From: Paenibacillus chondroitinus NBRC 15376
GTDB taxonomy: Bacteria; Bacillota; Bacilli; Paenibacillales; NBRC-103111
NCBI RefSeq assembly: GCF_004000765.1
Contig: NZ_BILW01000027.1
Span: 1-64,000 of the forward strand
DNA: 64,000 nucleotides
Direction of reading: 5' to 3'
The translations under genes were made by a program, and so were the position numbers. This document shows, one piece after another, positions 25,413 through 34,188 of this stretch. Under the pieces are notes generated by a model. That model ran no database searches. It was not told the DNA's origin and worked only from the letters and a program-made list of their open reading frames with translations. Within the stretch, counting starts at the first letter, position 1, and the number at the start of each line of letters is the position of its first letter.

Positions 25413-27746
25413 GTGATGAAGCTAACTTCGAATCTGAAGCTGGAGCATTCCCCCATTTTCAGAAGTTTTCTTGTTTCCTATGTGCTCATCCTGTTTATTC
25501 CGATGGTGACGGGGTTCATCTCTTATTATGTTTCCTCAGATATCATTAAATCCAGTTCACTTGAAGCAAGCGCAATGATGCTAAACCAAAGTAAAGACGT
25601 CTTAGATCGCAGAATGGAAGAGGTTGAAAGTATCACAAGACAACTGTCGTTGGACCAGGAACTGAACTATGTGCTGAATCAGCAAGTGGATGTCGAACAC
25701 TATGACGTTTATGCACTGTGGAAGTCATGGCGTAATACGGCGGCTTACAGCTTGACGAACACTTTTCTGGAGGATTTCTACATTTATCTGAACAATTATC
25801 ATGCTATTTTTACGCCATCCGGTGTGTATGTGCGCCCTGACGATTTTTTCGACCTGTACCATTACGAGGATGTAGATCCGGCCAAGTGGAAGCAGAATCT
25901 GCTCGGCAATATTCATCGCAGGGAAACGCTGCCATCAAAGCCGTTTATCGGTAATGGAAAGAAAAGCAACGTCATTACCTATTTGCAGTCAATTCCGTTC
26001 GATAGCTTTCAGCATTCGCTCGGTACGGCTGTGATTTTGATTGATGAAAATGAAATCGCCAAAATGCTGGAACGCATTCCGCAGCAGTATGGGGGCTGGG
26101 CCTATATCAGCGATAAGGACGGTCATCCGATTGCCAGAGTCGGCATTGATGATGCCCAAATTCAAGCGATGAATATCCCGCAGATGATCGGTCAACAGCC
26201 AGGGAATATCGTTGAAGGCGAAACGCTGCTTATCTCCTCGAAATCGACCTATAACGGCTGGGTGTATGTTGTCGGCTTGCCCAAAAGCGTCGTTTTGAAA
26301 CAGTCGGTATTCATTGCCAAGGTAACTTGGACGATCACGATTTCAACGTTATTGTTAGGGATTATTGCGGCCTTATTATTTGCCTACAGGAACAGTGCGC
26401 CCATCAATCGGATCGTTTCGGTTTTTCGGGAACAAATTGGCCAAGGCGGGTACAAAGGGAAAAATGCTTTCGATTTTCTGCAAGGGAATATTTCCGACTT
26501 ACTCGCAAGTCAGCGTTCTTTGGAAGAGGAGCTGAAGCGCCAGCTGCCTTTGTTAGAAGATGCTTTTGTAAAACGGCTATTGAAAGGGGAATTTGATTCT
26601 TTGCAGGAAGTCCAGACATTAATGCACTCACTGCCAAGCATGAATTTGAAAAATGAAACCGGCCATGTAGCCATCATTCGGATTAACGGTTATAGCGGCC
26701 TGGTCAGTCAGGAAATTATTCACGAGCTGAATGCGGCAAGGCTTTTGATCAAAAAATGTCTCATTGATTTGAGCCGTGTTTTTCAACTCAATGTAACGGA
26801 TATCGACTCGGATAAAATCGCCATGCTGATGACGCTGAAGGAAGAGGACGCCGAATTGGAAGGGGAGGACATGACGGCTAATTTGACCGGATTGTTTGAA
26901 CAACTGAGAGAATATGTGAAAGAGGAGTACCGAATTCAAATGACGGTGGCCATTGGCGGCAGCTTCCAGTCCCTTTCCGACAGCAGCCGCTCCTTTGAGG
27001 AAGCGAGGGGAGCGCTTGATTATTCGGTTTTTATGGAAGAGGCGGAAACGATCTGGTACCGGGATGTGATCAAGGAATCAACGAGCTACTACTACCCGAT
27101 TGATATGGAGCTGCGGATGCTGAATGCGGTCAAGATCGGTGAGCTGCAAGAGGTTCATCGCATTTTTGAACAGCTCCTGGCACAGAACTTCACAGAACGG
27201 CAGCTATCGGCCGAGATGGTCCAGCAATTATTCGGCGAGTTGAAAGGGACGTTCTTTAAGCTGCTGCAGCATAGTCCATTCACGGATCAGGCTGTTTCGC
27301 AAGGGCTTAAAGCGCGGATTGAGCATCTGCAGCTCTCCGTCAGTCTCGATCGTTTCCGCAATGACATTCTTGAACTGCTCGAAGCGTTCTGTAGTAGAGT
27401 GCTTAAGAAAAAAGAGGATAGTACGGGGGAAATGATCAACAAAATTGTGGATTTCCTCGATCAACATTACTCAGATGCTGATTTGAATCTGTATAAGATA
27501 TCGGTTGACGTCGAGCTGCCGGAGAAGTATATTTCCCAGTTATTCAAGGATCACACCGGTGAAAATTTATCGGACTATGTAGAGAAGATTCGGATTAAGA
27601 AAGCGACGGATCTTCTGTTTAACAGCCAACATACGATCGATGAAATTTCGCAATATGTCGGCTATAATAGCGCGCATGCGTTCCGGCGAGCTTTCAAGCG
27701 CGTATCAGGTGTTTCCCCCAGCTTTTACCGAAAAACGGTCAATTAA
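25413..27746 (+). CDS. Membrane-anchored AraC-family transcriptional regulator
   Basis: 777 residues, the layout common in Paenibacillus sugar loci: a membrane segment near residues 17-40, an extracytoplasmic sensor region to about 290, a second segment near 298-320 (TITISTLLLGIIAALLFAY), a cytoplasmic linker, and a C-terminal pair of helix-turn-helix motifs (DLNLYKISVDVELPEKYISQLF, then TIDEISQYVGYNSAHAFRRAFK). It is not a histidine kinase. It likely senses an extracellular sugar and activates the fucosidase and transporter genes downstream, where a matching direct-repeat site is found. GTG 25413 has better spacing to GAGGTGA than ATG 25416. Confidence 0.88.
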   Translation: MMKLTSNLKLEHSPIFRSFLVSYVLILFIPMVTGFISYYVSSDIIKSSSLEASAMMLNQSKDVLDRRMEEVESITRQLSLDQELNYVLNQQVDVEHYDVYALWKSWRNTAAYSLTNTFLEDFYIYLNNYHAIFTPSGVYVRPDDFFDLYHYEDVDPAKWKQNLLGNIHRRETLPSKPFIGNGKKSNVITYLQSIPFDSFQHSLGTAVILIDENEIAKMLERIPQQYGGWAYISDKDGHPIARVGIDDAQIQAMNIPQMIGQQPGNIVEGETLLISSKSTYNGWVYVVGLPKSVVLKQSVFIAKVTWTITISTLLLGIIAALLFAYRNSAPINRIVSVFREQIGQGGYKGKNAFDFLQGNISDLLASQRSLEEELKRQLPLLEDAFVKRLLKGEFDSLQEVQTLMHSLPSMNLKNETGHVAIIRINGYSGLVSQEIIHELNAARLLIKKCLIDLSRVFQLNVTDIDSDKIAMLMTLKEEDAELEGEDMTANLTGLFEQLREYVKEEYRIQMTVAIGGSFQSLSDSSRSFEEARGALDYSVFMEEAETIWYRDVIKESTSYYYPIDMELRMLNAVKIGELQEVHRIFEQLLAQNFTERQLSAEMVQQLFGELKGTFFKLLQHSPFTDQAVSQGLKARIEHLQLSVSLDRFRNDILELLEAFCSRVLKKKEDSTGEMINKIVDFLDQHYSDADLNLYKISVDVELPEKYISQLFKDHTGENLSDYVEKIRIKKATDLLFNSQHTIDEISQYVGYNSAHAFRRAFKRVSGVSPSFYRKTVN

Positions 27747-27763
27747 GGCGGTTTTTGCATAGG

Positions 27764-27788
27764 CGTACCCTTGTGATAGAAGTGTACC
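27764..27788 (+). promoter_or_regulatory. Direct-repeat operator candidate upstream of the GH95 gene
   Basis: CGTACC at 27764-27769 and TGTACC at 27783-27788, starts 19 bases apart. The same arrangement occurs twice before the permease gene at 30443. AraC-type proteins bind such direct repeats, so the neighbouring regulator is the natural candidate. Confidence 0.55.
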
Positions 27789-27859
27789 TATACAGGAGGT
27801 CCGTTTTGTGATTAAGTGGGGGAGTTCATGATTTCATTCGTAAAAAGGAGCTGTTAACT

Positions 27860-30247
27860 TTGAAATTACGTTATCAAAGCTACGCCAAAGCATGGACGGA
27901 AGCGCTTCCTATCGGGAACGGCCGACTCGGGGCCATGGTTTTCGGCGAACCGGAAGTCGAGCATTTGCAGCTGAATGAAGATACGCTTTGGTCAGGCCGT
28001 GGGCCTGTTGACGGAAACAATCCGAATGCGAAGCACGTTCTGGCGGAAGTTCGCGAACTCCTTGCTGAAGGTCGCTACGAGGAAGCGGACAAGAAGAGCA
28101 AGGGAATGATGGGGCCATACAACCAATCCTATATGCCGCTTGGCGATCTTTATTTGAAGTTTCTCCACGGGGGCGTAGTTCGCGCCTATGAGCGCAATCT
28201 GGATTTGACGAATGCCATCACCCAGGTGGAGTACCGCATAGGGGATATCGTGTATAAACGCGAGATGTTCGCTTCATTTCCGGATGGAGTCATTGTAATT
28301 CGTCTTGAAGCAAGCGCTCCAGGCGCTTTGAATTTCACAGCCCGGCTGGATAGTCCTCATCCGTATCGAACGATCCAAACGGCCGAGCATCTCTTTTTGC
28401 AGGGCATCTGCCCGGAGCATGTTGATCCTAACTATTACAACCGCGATGAGCCCGTCCTATATGGAGATCCTGAGACAACGGAGGCCATGCGCTTTGAAGG
28501 GCGACTTGGCGTTCGTCTGGAAGATGGCGCTGCTACCCTTGATCATGATGGCTTGCATATTAGAAAAGCCACAGCTGTAACGCTGATCTTCAGCGCGGAA
28601 ACCAGCTTTCAAGGATTCGATAAACCTCCTGCGAGGGAGATTGGCGATCTTTCCTCCACGAATGAGGAACGCCTGGAGCAGGCGCTGAGCAAATCCTATG
28701 AGCAATTGCGGCAAGCTCACATTCAGGATTACACGGCGTTATTCCATCGTGTGGAGCTGAACCTTGGCGCTTCCGAGGCGTCTGAGGGGATGCCAACGGA
28801 CCGACGAATTAAGCAGTATGGGGCGAAGGATGCCGGACTCGTCGAGCTGCTGTTTCAATATGGCAGGTATTTGCTGATTGCAAGTTCACGCGCCGGATCG
28901 CAGCCAGCCAATCTCCAGGGCATATGGAACAAAGAATTGAGACCGCCATGGAGCAGTAATTTGACGTTGAACATTAATGCGGAGATGAATTATTGGCTTG
29001 CGGAAACATGCCATTTATCCGAATGCCATGAACCGCTGCTCGGCTACATACAGAACTTGTCCACCAATGGGCGGAAAACGGCTGAAACAAATTATGGCTG
29101 CCGTGGCTGGGTGGCCCATCATAACGGAGACATCTGGTGCCAGTCAGCACCAGTCGGGGATTATGGACAAGGTGATCCGGTCTGGGCGCTGTGGCCGATG
29201 TCGGGGGCATGGCTTAGTCAGCATCTTTGGGAGCATTACGCGTTCACCAAGAATGAGACCTATTTGCGTGAGCACGCTTATCCGATCATGAGGGAAGCAG
29301 CGCTTTTCTGTCTGGATTGGCTTCATACAGACGAAAACGGCCATTTAATTACTTCGCCCTCCACCTCGCCGGAGCACAAGTTTGTGACGGCAGATAGGCA
29401 GAAGGCTGGTGTGAGTCAGGCAACGACGATGGATATGTCGTTAATTTGGGATTTGTTTACGAATAGCATCGAGGCTGTCGATGTGCTGAAGCGAGCGGAG
29501 GATGCGTCCCTTAGAGACGAGATGGCGGCAGCTTTAGAGAAGTTGAAGCCGATGCAAATCGGCAAGCACGGCCAGCTTCAGGAATGGTCGGTGGATTGGG
29601 AGGATGAGGATGTCCATCATCGCCATGTGTCGCATTTGTTCGGCATATACCCTGGACGTCAATTGACGGAGCAGGGAACGCCGGAGCTGTATCAGGCTGC
29701 GCGAAATTCATTGGAGCGGCGCGGGGATGGCGGCACAGGGTGGAGCTTGGCATGGAAAATCTGCTTATGGGCACGTTTCCAGGACGGAAACCGAACGCTG
29801 CAGCTAATTTCCAATCTGCTTCAGCTGGTGGAGGAAGACGCAACGAACTATCATCGTGGTGGCGTCTATGCTAACTTGTTCGATGCGCACCCGCCTTTCC
29901 AAATTGACGGCAACTTCGGATTTACCGCCGGTGTGGCGGAAATGCTCGTCCAATCGCATGCCGGCGAAATTGCCTTGCTGCCTGCCCTGCCGGACGCATG
30001 GCCGAATGGCTACGTGAAGGGCCTCCGAGCAAGAGGAGCGATAGGCGTTAGTCTCTCTTGGGAGAGCGGCGCTCTGAAGGAAGCAGAGGTCGAAGCGCAA
30101 GTAGGTGGCAGCTGCCGCATTCGCACCAAGGAGATCTTGCTCACGGTTGAATCGGACGGCGAGCCAGTACCTTTTGAACGTGTGACGGAGGGAGTCATCC
30201 GTTTCGATACGGAGGCGGGTCGAACGTACAAGCTGCGCAGTGTATAA
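27860..30247 (+). CDS. Glycoside hydrolase family 95 (alpha-L-fucosidase-type)
   Basis: 795 residues from TTG 27860, nine bases after AAGGAG. The N-terminus WTEALPIGNGRLGAMVFG with LNEDTLWSG is diagnostic for GH95. The (alpha/alpha)6 catalytic domain keeps the residues known for the family: the Asn pair Asn371 and Asn373 in TLNINAEMNYW, Glu505 in STSPEH, and Asp683 in QIDGNFG. GH95 enzymes act with inversion on alpha-1,2-fucosides, and some on galactosides. There is no signal peptide, so it should work in the cytoplasm on oligosaccharides imported by the ABC transporter that follows. Confidence 0.9.
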   Translation: MKLRYQSYAKAWTEALPIGNGRLGAMVFGEPEVEHLQLNEDTLWSGRGPVDGNNPNAKHVLAEVRELLAEGRYEEADKKSKGMMGPYNQSYMPLGDLYLKFLHGGVVRAYERNLDLTNAITQVEYRIGDIVYKREMFASFPDGVIVIRLEASAPGALNFTARLDSPHPYRTIQTAEHLFLQGICPEHVDPNYYNRDEPVLYGDPETTEAMRFEGRLGVRLEDGAATLDHDGLHIRKATAVTLIFSAETSFQGFDKPPAREIGDLSSTNEERLEQALSKSYEQLRQAHIQDYTALFHRVELNLGASEASEGMPTDRRIKQYGAKDAGLVELLFQYGRYLLIASSRAGSQPANLQGIWNKELRPPWSSNLTLNINAEMNYWLAETCHLSECHEPLLGYIQNLSTNGRKTAETNYGCRGWVAHHNGDIWCQSAPVGDYGQGDPVWALWPMSGAWLSQHLWEHYAFTKNETYLREHAYPIMREAALFCLDWLHTDENGHLITSPSTSPEHKFVTADRQKAGVSQATTMDMSLIWDLFTNSIEAVDVLKRAEDASLRDEMAAALEKLKPMQIGKHGQLQEWSVDWEDEDVHHRHVSHLFGIYPGRQLTEQGTPELYQAARNSLERRGDGGTGWSLAWKICLWARFQDGNRTLQLISNLLQLVEEDATNYHRGGVYANLFDAHPPFQIDGNFGFTAGVAEMLVQSHAGEIALLPALPDAWPNGYVKGLRARGAIGVSLSWESGALKEAEVEAQVGGSCRIRTKEILLTVESDGEPVPFERVTEGVIRFDTEAGRTYKLRSV

Positions 30248-30259
30248 AGGCTACTAACA

Positions 30260-30294
30260 GAACGGCGGGTTCCATCAGGACCTGCCGTTTGGCA
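30260..30294 (+). terminator. Possible weak terminator after GH95
   Basis: AACGGC-GGT-CC pairs with GGACC-GCCGTT with bulges, but only TTT follows, so read-through is likely. Confidence 0.4.
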
Positions 30295-30308
30295 TTTCTT
30301 CTGAGAAT

Positions 30309-30333
30309 TGTACCTGTCAAATGCAAGTGTACC
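30309..30333 (+). promoter_or_regulatory. Direct-repeat operator candidate B1
   Basis: TGTACC at 30309-30314 and 30328-30333, starts 19 bases apart. First of two tandem pairs before the sugar permease gene. Confidence 0.55.
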
Positions 30334-30351
30334 CTTTCTATTTTCGGCGGA

Positions 30352-30376
30352 TGTACGCATCATTTTGAGATGTACC
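30352..30376 (+). promoter_or_regulatory. Direct-repeat operator candidate B2
   Basis: TGTACG at 30352-30357 and TGTACC at 30371-30376, again 19 bases apart. Its right end is seven bases upstream of the weak -35 at 30383, a position expected for an AraC-type activator touching RNA polymerase. Confidence 0.55.
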
Positions 30377-30382
30377 TTTACG

Positions 30383-30411
30383 CTGAAGTGGGAAATATGG
30401 TCTTGTATAGA
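30383..30411 (+). promoter_or_regulatory. Candidate activator-dependent promoter of the sugar transporter
   Basis: CTGAAG (only three of six -35 matches), a 17-base spacer, and TATAGA. A poor -35 next to operator B2 fits dependence on an activator. Confidence 0.4.
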
Positions 30412-30412
30412 T

Positions 30413-30426
30413 AGAAAGCGCTATCA
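30413..30426 (+). promoter_or_regulatory. Candidate cre (CcpA) site in the transporter promoter
   Basis: AGAAAGCGCTATCA matches TGWAANCGNTNWCA in 13 of 14 positions (first base differs). It lies directly after the -10, where bound CcpA would block transcription. Confidence 0.6.
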
Positions 30427-30442
30427 AACAGGAGGGATTGAT

Positions 30443-31411
30443 CTGGATACCGTATCCGTCAGAGAAACACGCGCTCCGAGTGTGACCAAGAAGAAGTCCA
30501 GGCTGTGGATGGAGGCGAGCAAGAGCTTTCGGAAGCACTGGCAGTTCTATTTACTTATTATACCGGCTGTCCTGTACTTCCTTATCTTTAAGTATATTCC
30601 GATGGTGAACGCCGTCATCGCCTTCAAGGATTACAGCGTCGTCAAAGGAATTTGGCACAGCCCCTGGGCCGGGCTCAAGCATTTCCATCTCTTCTTCAAT
30701 AACCCGCAATTTTGGGTGTTGATCAAAAACACGCTGTTCCTCAGTTTATATCAGATCGCAATTGGCTTTCCCGTTCCGATTTTACTCGCTTTGGCGCTAA
30801 ACGAAATCCGCAACGGCTTCTTCAAAAGAGCCGTGCAGCTCGTCACCTACGCGCCTTACTTCATTTCAACCGTTGTCATGGTTTCCATGATTATGCTGCT
30901 TCTCTCCCCGAGATTAGGCGTGATCAATATCATTTTGCAAAGCTTTGGCATAGAATCGATTAACTTTCTTGGCATCCCGAGCATGTTCCGTAGTGTTTAC
31001 GTATGGTCTGATGTATGGCAAGGCGCAGGGTACTCAGCCGTGATTTATTTGGCCGCATTGGCCGGGGTGGACCCATCGTTGTACGAAGCGGCTAAAGTGG
31101 ACGGAGCTTCTCGATTTCAGAAAATCATCCATATTGATATACCTGGCATTATGCCTACAGCCGTCATCATTTTGATATTAAGCGTAGGGAACATCATGTC
31201 TGTCGGATTTGAAAAAATCTATTTGCTGCAAAATCCGCTGAATCTCGAAACCGCTGAGATTATCGCTACTTATGTCTATAAAATCGGGCTGTTGAATGCG
31301 AATTTCAGCTTCGCAACGGCAGTTGGTTTGTTTAATTCGGTAGTTAATTTGATTCTGCTTTTGCTGGTTAATGCGATAGCCAAAAGAATTTCTAGTACAA
31401 GTCTCTGGTAA
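30443..31411 (+). CDS. Sugar ABC transporter permease, LplB type
   Basis: About 322 residues with six membrane segments and the coupling loop EAAKVDGASRFQKIIHIDIPGI. The start is unusual. AGGAGGG lies at 30430-30436, and the only in-frame codon at the right distance is CTG 30443; GTG 30482 is a conventional alternative without a ribosome binding site, giving a protein that begins just before the first membrane segment. It forms the transport channel with the next gene for an oligosaccharide, probably a fucose-containing one given the GH95 neighbour. Confidence 0.88.
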   Translation: MDTVSVRETRAPSVTKKKSRLWMEASKSFRKHWQFYLLIIPAVLYFLIFKYIPMVNAVIAFKDYSVVKGIWHSPWAGLKHFHLFFNNPQFWVLIKNTLFLSLYQIAIGFPVPILLALALNEIRNGFFKRAVQLVTYAPYFISTVVMVSMIMLLLSPRLGVINIILQSFGIESINFLGIPSMFRSVYVWSDVWQGAGYSAVIYLAALAGVDPSLYEAAKVDGASRFQKIIHIDIPGIMPTAVIILILSVGNIMSVGFEKIYLLQNPLNLETAEIIATYVYKIGLLNANFSFATAVGLFNSVVNLILLLLVNAIAKRISSTSLW

Positions 31412-31434
31412 AAAGAAAGGAGAGGACCCGCCAA

Positions 31435-32334
31435 ATGATCAAGATGGGGCGTCGCATTCGTGAATCGACGGGGGACCGGCTGTTCCTGACGGGTGTGTAT
31501 CTATTTCTGGGGATCGCACTGATCGTCGTTCTTTATCCGCTAGTCTTCATTGTCAGCTCATCCTTAAGCAGCCCGCTCGCCGTTTCATCCGGACGTGTGT
31601 GGTTATGGCCCGTGGACCTGACATTCGTGGGATACAAGGTTGTATTAAGCAATCCGCAGGTGCTTCAGGGCTATGGAAACTCGTTATTCTATGCCTTCTT
31701 CGGCACATTAATCAGCGTTACGTTAACGATTGTTTTGGCTTACCCGCTATCCCGAAGGACCTTTTTTGGACGCAGCGCGTTAATGATGTTCATAACTTTT
31801 ACGATGCTTTTCTCCGGCGGTCTGATTCCTACGTATTTGGTCGTCAAACAGCTGGGTCTGCTCGATACGAGGTGGGCGCTGTTAATCCCGCAAGCCATAT
31901 GGGTATGGCAAATCATTATTGCCAGGACGTTTTTCCAGTCTTCCATACCGGAGGAATTGGCGGAAGCAAGCGAAATGGATGGCTGCAGCGATTTCCGTTT
32001 TCTGTGGAGCGTTGTGCTGCCGTTGTCCAAACCAATCATCGCTGTGCTGATTTTGATGTATGCCATCGGGCAGTGGAACGCTTATTTTGATGCTTTGATC
32101 TATTTAAAAACACAAAGCTTATACCCGCTGCAGTTGATTCTTCGCGGTATTCTGATTCTCAATTCGGCGGCGTCAGGCAATATTGATGCGGCAGAGCAGC
32201 TGAGAAGGCAACAGTTTGCCGATTTGACCAAATACTCGCTTATTGTCATAGCAAGCTTGCCTGTTTTGGTCATTTATCCTTTTGTACAGCGTTATTTCGT
32301 CAAAGGAATGTTGATTGGTTCTGTGAAAGGTTAG
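31435..32334 (+). CDS. Sugar ABC transporter permease, LplC/YtcP type
   Basis: 299 residues, preceded by AAAGGAGAGG. Six membrane segments are visible, and the EAA loop reads EELAEASEMDGCSDFRFLWSVVLP. The AVSSGRVWLWP and FVQRYFVKGMLIGSVKG segments are typical of the CUT1-type LplC subfamily. No ATPase is encoded in the operon; such Paenibacillus systems usually share a general ATPase such as MsmX. Confidence 0.92.
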   Translation: MIKMGRRIRESTGDRLFLTGVYLFLGIALIVVLYPLVFIVSSSLSSPLAVSSGRVWLWPVDLTFVGYKVVLSNPQVLQGYGNSLFYAFFGTLISVTLTIVLAYPLSRRTFFGRSALMMFITFTMLFSGGLIPTYLVVKQLGLLDTRWALLIPQAIWVWQIIIARTFFQSSIPEELAEASEMDGCSDFRFLWSVVLPLSKPIIAVLILMYAIGQWNAYFDALIYLKTQSLYPLQLILRGILILNSAASGNIDAAEQLRRQQFADLTKYSLIVIASLPVLVIYPFVQRYFVKGMLIGSVKG

Positions 32335-32448
32335 AAGACACCTAGGAGAGGTGGTGGTGCGGCTAGGGATTACATGAGAAGGAACTTGAAAGCTTGGATA
32401 AAACACATGCAGGGGTTACCATTTGACAACGAAAGGGAGAGGGCGCAT

Positions 32449-34110
32449 TTGAAAAAAACGATTTCAACCTTATGGATAATGCTGCTTACGATCAGCTTGG
32501 TTCTCACAGCTTGTACATCCCCAACTGCTACTGATACCAGTACACCTGGCGCAACAGGCGCGGCAAAACCAGCGGAGGGCACGGGCGCTCCGGTTCCAAT
32601 TAAGATCTTTGCGCAACAGGACGCGAATGTCGATCTGGCGACAAACAGTTTTTCCAAATTGGCGGAGCAAAAATTCAACATTAAATTCTCATGGCAGACC
32701 GTTCCTTTCGATGGTGCGGCTGAGAAAAGACAAATCTCACTGGCCAGCGGCGATTACCCGGATTTGTACATGCTGATTCCATGGGTGGATAAATTTTCAC
32801 AGACCGATATTCTTCGTTACTCGCAGCAAGGCGTAATTCTTCCGCTGGACGATCTCATTAAACAATATGCACCAAATGTACAAAAGGCTTTGGATAAATA
32901 CCCGTACTTCAAGGCGATGAACACTGCTCCCGACGGCAAAATATACGGGCTAACGCAGCTCGTCGAATGCTATCACTGCTCCTATCCGAATAAAATGTGG
33001 ATCAATTCGTCCTGGCTGAAAAAGCTGAATCTGACGATGCCCAAAACACTGGATGAATATAAGCAAGTTTTGGAGGCTTTTAAAACAAAGGACCCGAACG
33101 GCAATGGCAAAGCGGACGAAGTGCCGCTAAGTGGATCTATTGAGGACTACGGGGTTCACATCATTCCTTACTTTATGAACGGTTTTATCTATGACGACGA
33201 TCGCACCTACCTCTTGCTGAACAATGGCAAAGTGGATGTAGCAGCGAACAAAGATGAATGGAAGCAGGGCTTGCAGTTCGTGAAGTCCATGTATGACGCC
33301 GGCTTAATTGACAAAGGAGCATTTACGCAAAATGCAACCGCCTACAAGAAGATTGGCGACAATGCGGATGCGCAAATTCTAGGCGCCGGTGCCGCTATGC
33401 ACCCGTACATTTTTGTTACGGGCGGATCGGATAATTCCAAAACGTATGATCCAGTTCCACCGCTGACAGGACCGAATGGGGCGTTTGCCACTTATAATTA
33501 CCCGAGCGATCCGGGCGCAACCTTTGTACTGACGAATAAAGCAAGCAAGGAAGCGCAAATCGCCGCTATTAAATTAGTCGACTACATGTTTACGCAGGAA
33601 GGCCAGATCCGCGGTCATTTCGGCGAAGAAGGGAAAGACTGGCGGAAGCCGAAGGATGGGGATTCTCCTGTTGAGAAATCAGCGACTCCGCTTCTGGCTA
33701 CGATTCCAACGCCGACAGGGGAAACTCCGCACAACTCGTCTTGGGGTGCGATGGCGCAATATTTCCAACCGAAAGAGTTCCGGGACAGCTGGGTAGCCGC
33801 TACGGATATCTATGACACAACAGGCTATGAGCGCAGATTGCAAGAAGCTACGCATCTGTATGACGGTAAGCAGCCAAAAGACGTATTCCCGCATTGGGCG
33901 ATCTGGATCGATCCATCAACAGCTGATGAAGCCGCTATGTTGAAGACGAATATTAAAAACTACATTGATCAGAACTCGCTGCAGTTCGTCACAGGCGCCA
34001 AAGATTTGAACAAGGATTGGGATGCCTATGTAGCCGGCTTAAATAAATTAAACCTCAAACGTTACACGGAAATCATGCAGCAATCCTACGACAAGTCATT
34101 CAAAAAATAA
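32449..34110 (+). CDS. Sugar ABC transporter substrate-binding lipoprotein, LplA type
   Basis: 553 residues from TTG 32449, which follows GGGAGAGGG and opens a proper lipoprotein signal (MKKTISTLW, hydrophobic core, LTACTS with Cys23); the frame is open upstream to 32374 but without a ribosome binding site. The mature protein has LplA-type landmarks, such as ASGDYPDLYMLIPWVDKF near its start and the calcium-loop-like DPNGNGKADEVPL. It should bind the oligosaccharide outside the membrane and deliver it to the two permeases upstream. A terminator follows directly. Confidence 0.9.
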   Translation: MKKTISTLWIMLLTISLVLTACTSPTATDTSTPGATGAAKPAEGTGAPVPIKIFAQQDANVDLATNSFSKLAEQKFNIKFSWQTVPFDGAAEKRQISLASGDYPDLYMLIPWVDKFSQTDILRYSQQGVILPLDDLIKQYAPNVQKALDKYPYFKAMNTAPDGKIYGLTQLVECYHCSYPNKMWINSSWLKKLNLTMPKTLDEYKQVLEAFKTKDPNGNGKADEVPLSGSIEDYGVHIIPYFMNGFIYDDDRTYLLLNNGKVDVAANKDEWKQGLQFVKSMYDAGLIDKGAFTQNATAYKKIGDNADAQILGAGAAMHPYIFVTGGSDNSKTYDPVPPLTGPNGAFATYNYPSDPGATFVLTNKASKEAQIAAIKLVDYMFTQEGQIRGHFGEEGKDWRKPKDGDSPVEKSATPLLATIPTPTGETPHNSSWGAMAQYFQPKEFRDSWVAATDIYDTTGYERRLQEATHLYDGKQPKDVFPHWAIWIDPSTADEAAMLKTNIKNYIDQNSLQFVTGAKDLNKDWDAYVAGLNKLNLKRYTEIMQQSYDKSFKK

Positions 34111-34118
34111 CACAGGGG

Positions 34119-34157
34119 GTCCTGTACGGCTCGAAGGGCCGTACAGGACTTTTACGC
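34119..34157 (+). terminator. Intrinsic terminator after the sugar-binding lipoprotein
   Basis: GTCCTGTACGGC pairs perfectly with GCCGTACAGGAC across a short loop, then TTTT. Confidence 0.85.
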
Positions 34158-34188
34158 TGCCAAACGATAGGTAAGGGAGAGGATCGTC

